A program made the position numbers and the translations under genes. From Micromonospora_G sp044458865 (GTDB lineage: Bacteria > Actinomycetota > Actinomycetes > Mycobacteriales > Micromonosporaceae), in assembly GCF_044458865.1 (NCBI RefSeq), contig NZ_JBITIH010000025.1:1-64000 (forward strand): a DNA stretch of 64,000 nucleotides, given 5' to 3'. This document shows positions 1-7,509 of this stretch, one piece after another (the first letter of the stretch is position 1; each line of letters begins with the position of its first letter). The notes beneath the pieces were generated by a model. That model made no database searches. It was not told the origin of the DNA and saw nothing but the letters and a program-made list of their open reading frames with translations.

Positions 1-95
1 GTAGCCGACGTGGTCGGTGATCTCCCCGTCCAACGCCGACTCCAGAACCCGCTTGGTCAGCTGCTGCAGCAGCCCGCCCTCACCGGTCAGCTTTA

Positions 96-988
96 GACCG
101 CATCTCGTTTGGGCGTGTTGGGGTGCAACATCATTCGTTGTACGGGCGTGGGTGACGTGGAGAAGTACTGCCCGGAGTCGTTGTGGCATCTCGCGCAGCC
201 GTTGCTGCCCGAGCACCCGAAACGACATCAAGGTGGCGGGCGGAACCGGATCGACGACCGGGTCGCCCTCGCGGCGATCGCGTACGTGTTGCAGACCGGC
301 TGCGCCTGGGACGCGCTCCCGGAGTCGTTCCCGATCTCCCGCGCGACGGCGCATCGCCGGTTCGCCGAGTGGGTCGAGCACGGCGTGATACGGGCGCTAC
401 ACGAGGCGATACTGGACGTGCTCGGCGCGGCCGGTCAGATCGACTGGTCGCGGGCGAGTGTGGACGCGATGCACGTCCGGGCGGTCAAAGGGGGACCAGT
501 GCGGGCCCAGCCCGGTAGACCGGGGCAAGCCCGGCTCCAAGATCCACCTGATCGGTAACCGGCAAGGTCTGCCGCTGAACGCCACGGTATCGGCTGGCAA
601 CGTCAACGACCACCGTCTCCTCGAGGACGTGGTCGACGACGTACATCCGGTCCGTCAGCCGATCGGTCGTCCCCGCAAGCGGCCGAGCAAGCTACACGGC
701 GACAAAGGCTACGACTACCGATCCAGCCGTCAGGCTCTCGCGCGACGCGGGATCAAGGCCCGCATCGCCCGCAAGGGCATCGAGTCCTCCGCCCGGCTCG
801 GCCGGCACCGCTATGTCATCGAACACTGTCTCGAATGGGTCACCCGCTTCCGGCGGCTGGTCCGCCGCTACGAACGCAAGGCTTCCCACTTCACCGGATT
901 CCTGCACCTGGCCTGCGCTCTGATCTGCTACCGCCGAGCCGACAGACTCAACCTACTGACCAGCAACAACCCCAAATGAGATGCGGTC
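96..988 (+). mobile_element. IS5-family insertion sequence (IS427-like), complete
   Basis: An 893-bp element bounded by near-perfect terminal inverted repeats: left GACCGCATCTCGTTTGGG at 96-113, right end matching its complement at 971-988 with one or two mismatches. Each side is flanked by TTA (93-95 and 989-991), a 3-bp target duplication of the TNA type expected for the IS427 subgroup. The target is an IS256-type transposase gene whose frame is restored exactly when the element and one TTA are removed. That defines both ends with confidence. Confidence 0.9.
109..979 (+). CDS. IS5-family transposase in two overlapping frames
   Basis: The first frame (109-558; other possible starts include GTG at 148) carries the N-terminal helix-turn-helix/DUF4096-type region (LWHLAQPLLPEH, GCAWDALPESFPISRATAHR). 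The second frame (open 458-979) carries the DDE region (GPSPVDRGKPGSKIHLI, LHGDKGYDYRSSRQAL, RYVIEHCLEWVTRFRRL). The frames join at about 487-494, an AAAGGGGGA run, where a +1 shift (or its equivalent) gives one protein of about 280 residues, normal for the family. IS427-group elements often use frameshifting here, so this may be programmed; a decayed frame is the alternative. Confidence 0.75.
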
Positions 989-1161
989 TTAACCCGTCCC
1001 CACGAGCCCGATCGACCAGCATCGCGATCAACTGCTCATCCGTGACCGCATCCACCGGCTCCACGGCCGGCTGTCCCACGGTGGTCTCGGTCGTCATCTG
1101 GCGTCTCTCCCTTGATCGGTCGATCAGCCGTTATTTGTACAGTCCCAGGTATGGTGGTGGG

Positions 1162-2559
1162 ATGCCGAGAACTGGGCGCCCCACACCGCCGTTGGTGTTG
1201 ACCGACGAGGAACGCGTCATGTTGACGCGGTGGTCGCGGCGGGCGAAGTCCGCGCAGGTCCTGGCGATGCGGTCGCGAATCATCCTGGCGTGCGCCGATG
1301 GCACCTCGAACACTGATGTGGCAGTGGCTCTGGGCGTGCACTTGTCCACGGTGGGCAAGTGGCGGCGGCGGTTTCTCCAACTGCGTCTGGATGGTCTGCT
1401 CGATGAGCAGCGACCGGGCCGGCCGCCGTCGATCACCCTTGATCGGGTCGAGGATGTCGTGGTCACGACCCTGGAACAGACCCCACATAACGCCACGCAC
1501 TGGTCCCGCAAGTCGATGGCCGACCGGTCGGGGTTGTCGAAGTCGACGATCGGGCGGATCTGGCGGGATTTCGGCCTGCAACCACACCGAGCCGACACGT
1601 TCAAGCTGTCCACCGATCCGCAGTTCATCGAGAAGGTCGTCGACGTCGTCGGGCTCTACCACAATCCACCCGAACGGGCGGTGGTCCTCTGCGTGGACGA
1701 GAAGTCCCAGATCCAAGCCCTGGACCGGTCCCAGCCGGTCCTGCCGATGATGCCGGGCATGCCCGAGCGACGCACCCACGACTACGCCCGCAACGGCATC
1801 ACCAGCCTGTTCGCCGCGTTCAACGTCGCCGACGGGCACGTCATCGGTGAGTTACACCGCCAGCACCGGGCGGTCGAGTTCAAGAAGTTCCTCATCACGA
1901 TCGACAAGACCGTTCCGGCTGAACTGGACGTGCACCTGGTCTGCGACAATTACGGCACCCACAAGACCCCGGTCGTGCGGGCCTGGCTGGCCCGCCATCC
2001 CCGGTTCCACATGCACTTCACCCCGACCGGATCCTCCTGGATCAACCAGGTTGAACGCTGGTTCGCGTTTCTCACCGAACAGAAGATCCGCCGCGGCGCC
2101 CACAAATCCGTCCAAGCCCTGGAAGCCGACATCCGCGCCTGGATCACGGACTGGAACACCAACCCCCGACCATTCACCTGGAACAAGACCGCAGAAGAGA
2201 TCCTCGAATCACTCGCACGATATATACGGCGAATTTCCGGCGCGGCACACCAGCTGGCCGACCAGCCCAAGCTGGCCGAGACGCTCATCTGGCAGGGCGT
2301 CTCGGCGGCCGGTTCACCGACCGGGCTCACGCGCTGCGGGTCTACACCGACCACATCGCCGAGGTACGGGCCACCATGCCGGCCGACCGGCTGCTCGTGT
2401 TCGACGTCGCCCAGGGTTGGGCGCCGCTCTGCGAGTTTCTCGGGGTCGCGGTGCCGGAGCAGCCCTTCCCGCTGCTCAACACGTCGGCGGCGTTCCGGGA
2501 GCGGGTCGAGGACCCGGACGGGCTGCGGCACGAGGGCTGACCGCCCCCTACACTCCTGA
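1162..2559 (+). CDS. IS630-family transposase with read-through into flanking DNA
   Basis: The ATG at 1162 begins MPRTGRPTPPLVLTDEERVM, as in actinobacterial IS630 proteins. A helix-turn-helix region (NTDVAVALGVHLSTVGKWRRR) is followed by an IS630-type DDE domain: Asp in VVLCVDEKSQIQALDRSQP, Asp in HLVCDNYGTHKT, Glu in SSWINQVERWFAFLTEQ. The family normally ends soon after a RRISGAGH-like tail; here RRISGAAH (about 2234-2255) runs without a stop into sulfotransferase sequence, giving about 100 foreign residues. No right inverted repeat is visible, so the element's right end is probably truncated. The catalytic domain is intact. Confidence 0.85.
   Translation: MPRTGRPTPPLVLTDEERVMLTRWSRRAKSAQVLAMRSRIILACADGTSNTDVAVALGVHLSTVGKWRRRFLQLRLDGLLDEQRPGRPPSITLDRVEDVVVTTLEQTPHNATHWSRKSMADRSGLSKSTIGRIWRDFGLQPHRADTFKLSTDPQFIEKVVDVVGLYHNPPERAVVLCVDEKSQIQALDRSQPVLPMMPGMPERRTHDYARNGITSLFAAFNVADGHVIGELHRQHRAVEFKKFLITIDKTVPAELDVHLVCDNYGTHKTPVVRAWLARHPRFHMHFTPTGSSWINQVERWFAFLTEQKIRRGAHKSVQALEADIRAWITDWNTNPRPFTWNKTAEEILESLARYIRRISGAAHQLADQPKLAETLIWQGVSAAGSPTGLTRCGSTPTTSPRYGPPCRPTGCSCSTSPRVGRRSASFSGSRCRSSPSRCSTRRRRSGSGSRTRTGCGTRADRPLHS
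2256..2540 (+). pseudogene. sulfotransferase-family C-terminal remnant, frameshifted
   Basis: The remnant begins abruptly after the IS630 tail. QLADQPKLAETLIWQGV is in the transposase frame. After about 2302 the family sequence continues in another frame: GGRFTDRAHALRVYTDHIAE, then PADRLLVFDVAQGWAPLCEF and PEQPFPLLNTSAAFRERV, ending in TGA at 2538-2540. Adding one T in GTCTCGGC would join the two parts as GVFGGRF, the family motif, so one base seems to be lost. The N-terminal PAPS-binding half is missing. A non-functional remnant. Confidence 0.75.
2549..2554 (+). promoter_or_regulatory. -10-like hexamer of tRNA-like RNA 1
   Basis: TACACT lies exactly 10 nt before the inner 6-bp acceptor strand GGGCCG (2565). 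Equivalent hexamers TAGACT (7396-7401) and TATGCT (9192-9197) have the same 10-nt spacing before the other two copies. No convincing -35 is seen. Transcription about 7 nt downstream would start at the GGC that opens the extended terminal helix. Confidence 0.5.
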
Positions 2560-2561
2560 GC

Positions 2562-2638
2562 GGCGGGCCGTAGCGCAGAGGTCGTCGCGTCCGGTCTCTC
2601 AACCGGAAGGACGTCGGTTCGAATCCGGCCGGCCCACC
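2562..2638 (+). ncRNA. tRNA-like RNA 1 (8-nt anticodon loop containing CTC)
   Basis: First of three related tRNA-like sequences. The terminal helix pairs GGGCCG (2565-2570) with CGGCCC (2630-2635), then a C-A mismatch and two more pairs. D-arm: GCGC / 10-nt loop / GCGT. Anticodon arm: TCCGG/CCGGA closing an 8-nt loop TCTCTCAA instead of 7. Variable loop AGGAC. T-arm: GTCGG, TTCGAAT, CCGGC. There is no encoded CCA. The sequence is close to a tRNA but breaks several rules (8-nt loop, no A21, no spacer between D and anticodon stems), so a translating tRNA is doubtful. It sits between the sulfotransferase remnant and the protease gene; unlike copies 2 and 3 it lies about 250 nt from the next start. 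Confidence 0.6.
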
Positions 2639-2688
2639 CCTTGGGTGAGATCGCCCCTTGGGTGAGACCGGTGTCCAGGTGAGACCGG
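2637..2688 (+). repeat. short tandem repeats after tRNA-like RNA 1
   Basis: CCCCTTGGGTGAGA occurs at 2637-2650 and 2654-2667, and GGTGAGACCGG at 2661-2671 and 2678-2688. The block starts at the 3' edge of the tRNA-like element. The rest of the gap to the protease gene has a GGCGTC triplet run near 2815-2832 and nothing else recognisable. Confidence 0.6.
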
Positions 2689-2894
2689 CCCGCTCTACTT
2701 CTGCCCCGATACTGCCCATCGACGAGCATTGATCATGGGCGTCTCGGCACGGAGTATGACTCGTAGCCGAAACCGGGGACACGGTTCGTGAGCTGGGCCC
2801 ACTCCCGCGCGGTCGGCGTCGGCGTCGGCGTCCCGGCAACACCCGACCGGTGTTCCGGTGTCGACCGACACGGGCTACGTGGGAAGGAAACTAC

Positions 2895-5800
2895 GTGGGC
2901 ACAAAAACGTCACGACGGCCAGGAGCCGGGCCCCTGGGCCCGTCCAGATTCCGACGTACCCTCACCGTCGTCACGGCGCTCGTCCTCGGCGTGACGGCCC
3001 AGCCGGCGGTCGCGACGGCGGCGCCCCCGAGTGCCACAGTGGATGCCCAGGTGCTCAGGGAGCTGAGCGGCCAGGGCAGCACCAGCTTCATGGTGTACCT
3101 CCGGGAGCGGGCCGACCTGGACGGGGCCGCGACCCTGCGCGACACCGGGGCCCGGGGCATCGAGGTGCACCGCCAGCTCACTGCGACCGCCACGCGTACC
3201 CAGGCGGGGCTCCGCGCCGACCTGGACGCCAGGAAGACCGCCTACACCTCCTACTGGATCGCCAACGCCCTCCACGTCCGGGGCGACAGGGCGCTGGTCG
3301 ACGCGATCGCCGCCCGGCCCGAGGTGGCCCGGATCGAGCCGGTGAAGGTCTACCCCCTGATCACGCCCGTCCCGAGCCGGGAGACGTCGGGCCGGACGCC
3401 GCAGGACGCGCGCAACGGCGCCGAGTGGGGCCTGAACAACATCGAGGCGCCCCGGGTCTGGTCCGAGTACGGCGACCGCGGCGAGGGCGTCGTGGTGGCC
3501 AACATCGACACCGGCGTCCAACACAACCACCCGGCGCTGGTCGGCAGTTACCGGGGCAACCTCGGCAACGGCACCTTCGACCACAACTACAACTGGTTCG
3601 ACCCCGCCGCGGTCTGTTTCGGCGCCGCGCCCTGCGACAACAACGGCCACGGCACCCACACCATGGGCACCATGGTCGGCGACGACGGCGCCGGCAACCA
3701 GGTCGGCGTCGCGCCCGGCGCCCGGTGGATCGCCGCCAAGGGCTGCGAGAGCACCAACTGCTCGGAAACCTCGCTGCTCGCCTCCGGCCAGTGGATACTC
3801 GCCCCGACCGACGTCAACGGCCAGAACCCCCGGCCCGACCTGCATCCCGACGTGGTCAACAACTCGTGGGGCGGCGGTCAGGGCGACACCTGGTACGAGG
3901 CGACCGTCACCGCCTGGCGCTCGGCCGGCATCTTCCCGGTCTTCGCCGCCGGCAACACCCTCGGGCTCGCGCCCTGCGGTTCGGTCAGTTCACCCGGTGA
4001 CAGCGCGTCGTCCTACTCGGTCGGCGCGTACGACGTCGACAACAAGCTCGGCACCTTCTCCAACCGCGGTCCCACGATCGACGGACGTACCAAGCCGAAC
4101 ATCGCCGCTCCCGGCGTCGCCGTCCGTTCCAGCGTCCCCGGCAACGCGTACGACGAGTACGACGGCACCTCGATGGCGACCCCACACGTCGCCGGCACCG
4201 TTGCCCTGGTCTGGTCCGCCGCACCCACCCTCCGCGGCGACGTCACCAGCACCGAGGCGCTGCTCGGCGACACCGCCACCGACACCGACGCGGTCGCCTG
4301 CGGCGGCACCGTCGACAACAACAACATGTTCGGCGAGGGTCGGCTCAACGCGTACCAGGCGGTGACCGCCGCCCCACGCGGACCGGTCGGCCAGGTCACG
4401 GGTACGGTCACCAACCGCGACACCGGCGCGCCGCTCGCCGGTGCGGCGGTCATCGCCGGACGCCGCAGCACCACCACCGGCGCCGACGGCCGGTACCTCC
4501 TCAACCTGGCCGCCGGCGACCAGGAGATCACCGTCAGCGCCTTCGGTTACACCAGCCGGACGGTCACCGTGAGCGTCCCGGAGGGCGGCTCGGTCACCGC
4601 CGACGTCGCGCTGGTCAAGACCCAGTCGGTCACGGTCACCGGCCGGGTCACCGACGGCTCCGGCCACGGCTGGCCGCTTTACGCCTCCATCGAGATCACG
4701 GGCCGACCCGGTGAGCCCGTCTTCACCCACCCGGTCACCGGCCGGTACTCCGTCACCCTGCCGGGCGACGCCACCTACACGATCACCGTCGCCGCGCGTT
4801 CCCCCGGGTACCGGACGGTCACCAGGGACCTGGACCTCGGTACCGGTGCGACCACGGTGAACATCGCGGTACCGGTGACGGAGTCGTGTGAGGCGGCCGG
4901 TTACCGCCTCGGCGGCGACCCTCTGATCAGCGAGAGCTTCGAGGGTACCCATGCCCCCGAGGGCTGGTCGGTGACCAACCGTACCGACGGGAGCGGCTGG
5001 GCCTTCGTCGACCCGGTCGGCCGGGGCAACCTCACCGGCGGCAGCGGTGGCTTCGCCATCGTCGACAGCAATTTCTACGGCGACGGCAAGAGCCAGGACA
5101 CCGACCTGGTGGCACCCGCGCTGAACCTGACCGGCGTCGAGGCGCCGTACCTGACGTTCGGCAGCGACTTCTGGTCCGGCGGCACCGACAACGTCGTCGA
5201 CGTCGACGTGAGCGGCGACGGCGGCGCCACCTGGACCAACGTCTGGCGCCAGAACACCTCCCGGCGCGGTCCCCGGATCGAGGAGGTGCCGCTGACCCCG
5301 ATCGCCGGGGCGGCCGACGCCCTGCTGCGGTTCCGCTACCAGGCCAGCTACGACTGGTGGTGGCAGATCGACAACGTTCGGGTCGTCAACCGGGTGTGCA
5401 GCACGCTCCCCGGCGGCCTGGTCGCCGGCTTCGTCACCGACCGAAACACCGGCGCCGGGGTCAACGGGGCCACCGTCGCCAGCCCAGACGCGCCCGCCGA
5501 GCGGGGTGTAACCGCGGCCACCCCGGACGATCCGAACATCGGCGACGGGTTCTATTCGTTCTTCTCCACGCTCACCGGTACGCACCCGGTGGACGCGGGC
5601 AGGACGACGTACCAGACGTTGACGAAGGACGTCGCGATGCTGCCGGACGGCACCAGGCGGGCCGACTTCGTCCTCAAGGCCGGCCAGCTCAGCGTCACCT
5701 CCGAGCGCGTCGGGTCGCAACAGCCGTACGGCAGCACCCGCACCACCACGGTGACCGTCCGGAACACCGGCAGCGCACCGGCCACCGTCGACCTAATCGA

Positions 5801-7307
5801 GCGTCCCGGCGAGTTCGACCTGCTCGCCGGCCGGAAGGGTGCGCCGTTGATCGAACAACCGGTCGAGGGCGTCACCCCGGCCGCGAACCGCGTGCCGCGG
5901 TTCGCCGCGCAGCCGGGCACGTCCGGACCGCTGGCCGAGGACGCGTGGACCCGGATCCCGGACCTGCCGGGTGCGGTCTTCGACAACGCCGCCGTGGCTT
6001 TTGGCGGCAAGGTGTACTCCTTCGGATCGCACCAGGAGACCGGCAACGGAAAGAAGGCCTGGGTCTACGACCCGAAGGTCGACTCGTGGAGCGCGCTGCC
6101 CGACCTGCCGACCGCCCGGGCCGCGGCCTCGGCGGCCGTGGTCGGCGGCAGGATCTACCTGATCGGTGGCCGGGACGGCGCCGACGGTACGGCGGTCGGC
6201 ACGGTCGACGTCTTCGACCCGGCGACCAGCACCTGGAGCACCCTGGCCGGCGTCACCAACCCGGCACCGGTCGCCAGCGCGGGAACCGCCGTGACCGATG
6301 GCCGGATCTACCTGGTGGGCGGCTGCGCGGACGACCAGTGTCCCGCCACCGACCGGCTGACCGTCTTCGACCCGGCGACGGGCGGCTTCCGTACCGCCGC
6401 CGGTTATCCGAAGCCGGTCGGCCTGCTGGCCTGCGGCGGCATCCGGGGCATCGTCTACTGCGCCGGCGGTATATCGGGCCGGACGTCGTACCGGGATGCC
6501 TACGCGTACAGCCCGGTCACCGACGAGTGGACGGCGCTGCCCGAGATGCCGGTGGACATGTGGGGCACCCAGCACGGGGTCGCCGGGGGCCTGCTGGTGA
6601 TCGCGGGTGGGATCGCCAACAACTCGGCGACCATGACCAACCGGACCATGGCGTACGACCCGGCGACCGGGGCGTGGCGCGCCCTGCCGAACGTCGGCGT
6701 CCCGGTCTACCGGGGCGCGCTCGCCTGCGGCGCGTACAAGATCGGCGGATCGCCCACGCAGTTCGGTACGACGGTGGAGAAGCTCGCCGGCCTCGGCGGC
6801 TGTGACAGCGAGAGCGGTACGCCGTGGCTGACCACGAGTCCCGCCCGCTTCACCCTGGCGCCCGGCGCCACCCAGAAGGTGACGGTGACCCTGACCGCCA
6901 CGGCGGAGACCGGGATCGACCAGCCGGGCGCGTACCACGCTCAGTTGGAGCTGGGCTCGGACACCCCGTACCCGAGGCCGACGGTGGACGTGGAGTTGAA
7001 CGTCGCGCCGCCGGAGACCTGGGGCAAGGTCCAGGGCACCGTCGTCGGGTTGACCTGTGCCGGCCAACGCGTTCCGGTCCGGGCCCTCGTCCAGCTCAAC
7101 CGCGGCGGGACGGGCTACACCGTGAACGCCGACAGCCAGGGCCGCTACGCCTACTGGGTACCGAGCGGCAGGTATCAGGTGATCGTGGCCAGGGACGGTT
7201 GGATTCCGAAGGCGAAGCAGCAGCAGGTCGACGCCGGGTTTATCGCGACGCTCGACTTCACCCTCGATCCGGCTCCGCCGTGCGGCTCCCGCCTCGGCGG
7301 AATCTGA
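2895..7307 (+). CDS. secreted subtilisin-like serine protease with Kelch and CarboxypepD_reg-like modules
   Basis: A 1470-residue exported S8 peptidase. The GTG at 2895 is chosen because GGAAGGAA precedes it and a long twin-Arg/Sec-type signal follows (FRRTLTVVTALVLGV, cleavage after AVATA-AP). An inhibitor-like prodomain spans about 45-160. The catalytic triad is visible: Asp near 204 (VVVANIDTGVQ), His near 251 (NNGHGTHTMGT), Ser near 425 (YDGTSMATPHVAG). Downstream are carboxypeptidase-regulatory-like beta modules (about 500-665), a MAM/jelly-roll-like region (about 680-830), another regulatory-like module, five or six Kelch repeats (about 1020-1300, e.g. KVYSFGSHQETGNGKKAWVY) and a final regulatory-like domain. 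Probably degrades or binds extracellular protein. A strong hairpin terminator follows. Confidence 0.93.
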   Translation: MGTKTSRRPGAGPLGPSRFRRTLTVVTALVLGVTAQPAVATAAPPSATVDAQVLRELSGQGSTSFMVYLRERADLDGAATLRDTGARGIEVHRQLTATATRTQAGLRADLDARKTAYTSYWIANALHVRGDRALVDAIAARPEVARIEPVKVYPLITPVPSRETSGRTPQDARNGAEWGLNNIEAPRVWSEYGDRGEGVVVANIDTGVQHNHPALVGSYRGNLGNGTFDHNYNWFDPAAVCFGAAPCDNNGHGTHTMGTMVGDDGAGNQVGVAPGARWIAAKGCESTNCSETSLLASGQWILAPTDVNGQNPRPDLHPDVVNNSWGGGQGDTWYEATVTAWRSAGIFPVFAAGNTLGLAPCGSVSSPGDSASSYSVGAYDVDNKLGTFSNRGPTIDGRTKPNIAAPGVAVRSSVPGNAYDEYDGTSMATPHVAGTVALVWSAAPTLRGDVTSTEALLGDTATDTDAVACGGTVDNNNMFGEGRLNAYQAVTAAPRGPVGQVTGTVTNRDTGAPLAGAAVIAGRRSTTTGADGRYLLNLAAGDQEITVSAFGYTSRTVTVSVPEGGSVTADVALVKTQSVTVTGRVTDGSGHGWPLYASIEITGRPGEPVFTHPVTGRYSVTLPGDATYTITVAARSPGYRTVTRDLDLGTGATTVNIAVPVTESCEAAGYRLGGDPLISESFEGTHAPEGWSVTNRTDGSGWAFVDPVGRGNLTGGSGGFAIVDSNFYGDGKSQDTDLVAPALNLTGVEAPYLTFGSDFWSGGTDNVVDVDVSGDGGATWTNVWRQNTSRRGPRIEEVPLTPIAGAADALLRFRYQASYDWWWQIDNVRVVNRVCSTLPGGLVAGFVTDRNTGAGVNGATVASPDAPAERGVTAATPDDPNIGDGFYSFFSTLTGTHPVDAGRTTYQTLTKDVAMLPDGTRRADFVLKAGQLSVTSERVGSQQPYGSTRTTTVTVRNTGSAPATVDLIERPGEFDLLAGRKGAPLIEQPVEGVTPAANRVPRFAAQPGTSGPLAEDAWTRIPDLPGAVFDNAAVAFGGKVYSFGSHQETGNGKKAWVYDPKVDSWSALPDLPTARAAASAAVVGGRIYLIGGRDGADGTAVGTVDVFDPATSTWSTLAGVTNPAPVASAGTAVTDGRIYLVGGCADDQCPATDRLTVFDPATGGFRTAAGYPKPVGLLACGGIRGIVYCAGGISGRTSYRDAYAYSPVTDEWTALPEMPVDMWGTQHGVAGGLLVIAGGIANNSATMTNRTMAYDPATGAWRALPNVGVPVYRGALACGAYKIGGSPTQFGTTVEKLAGLGGCDSESGTPWLTTSPARFTLAPGATQKVTVTLTATAETGIDQPGAYHAQLELGSDTPYPRPTVDVELNVAPPETWGKVQGTVVGLTCAGQRVPVRALVQLNRGGTGYTVNADSQGRYAYWVPSGRYQVIVARDGWIPKAKQQQVDAGFIATLDFTLDPAPPCGSRLGGI

Positions 7308-7317
7308 TCAATCAGGA

Positions 7318-7355
7318 CAGATCGCCGTACGTGGATCTCCACGTACGGCGATCTG
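7318..7355 (+). terminator. perfect 17-bp hairpin terminator after the protease gene
   Basis: CAGATCGCCGTACGTGG (7318-7334) and its exact complement (7339-7355) flank an ATCT tetraloop; the sequence then runs CTTCTG. It begins 11 nt after the protease stop and separates that gene from tRNA-like RNA 2. There is no long U tract, as is common in actinomycetes. Confidence 0.85.
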
Positions 7356-7395
7356 CTTCTGTACCGGCCGTTCCCCGGATCGGTGGGCGACGCTC

Positions 7396-7401
7396 TAGAC
7401 T
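7396..7401 (+). promoter_or_regulatory. -10-like hexamer of tRNA-like RNA 2
   Basis: TAGACT, exactly 10 nt before GGGCCG at 7412. The spacing is identical to that of the other two copies. The predicted start falls at GGC 7409, the beginning of the extended helix. Confidence 0.5.
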
Positions 7402-7408
7402 CCTCGCC

Positions 7409-7487
7409 GGCGGGCCGTAGCGCAGAGGTCGTCGCGCCTCCTTGCCAGGGAGGAGGACGCCGGTTCGAATCCGGTCGGTTCGCCACC
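7409..7487 (+). ncRNA. tRNA-like RNA 2 (Gly-GCC-like), leader of the ankyrin operon
   Basis: The best-folding copy. A 9-bp terminal helix pairs GGCGGGCCG (7409-7417) with CGGTTCGCC (7476-7484). D-arm: GCGC, 10-nt loop, GCGC. Anticodon arm: CCTCC, TTGCCAG, GGAGG, with anticodon GCC (Gly). Variable loop AGGAC. T-arm: GCCGG, TTCGAAT, CCGGT. If cut as a normal tRNA it would have a 6- or 7-bp acceptor and an encoded CCA at 7483-7485. It shares GGGCCGTAGCGCAGAGGTCG with copy 1. It ends about 25 nt before the ankyrin start codon, so it could be a 5'-leader element, a processed RNA, or a divergent tRNA. A 12-15 bp acceptor/T stack recalls allo-tRNAs, but the 9/5 split differs from the described 8/4 and 9/3 forms. 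Confidence 0.65.
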
Positions 7488-7509
7488 GGTACGAGCGGGA
7501 AAGGCGGGG

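Larger units (their letters stand above)
1..1097 (-). pseudogene. IS256-family transposase, N-terminal part, split by an IS5 element
   Basis: Reading the minus strand from an ATG at 1097-1095 gives an IS256-type transposase N-terminus (MTTETTVGQPAVEPVDAVTD, then a stretch containing DEQLIAMLVDRARGDGL). It stops at the insertion and resumes at 92-1 with LTGEGGLLQQLTKRVLESAL and the typical DGEITDHVGY. Removing the 96-988 element and one copy of the TTA duplication restores a perfect frame (GDGLKLTGEGG), so the gene was intact when hit. The rest, including the DDE catalytic region, lies beyond the left window edge. Any transposase made now would be truncated. Confidence 0.85.

Noticed and set aside
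3990..5720. A 576-codon minus-strand frame inside the protease gene
   Set aside because: Low-complexity Val/Gly/Asp/Arg sequence opposite a clear subtilase; a mirror frame.
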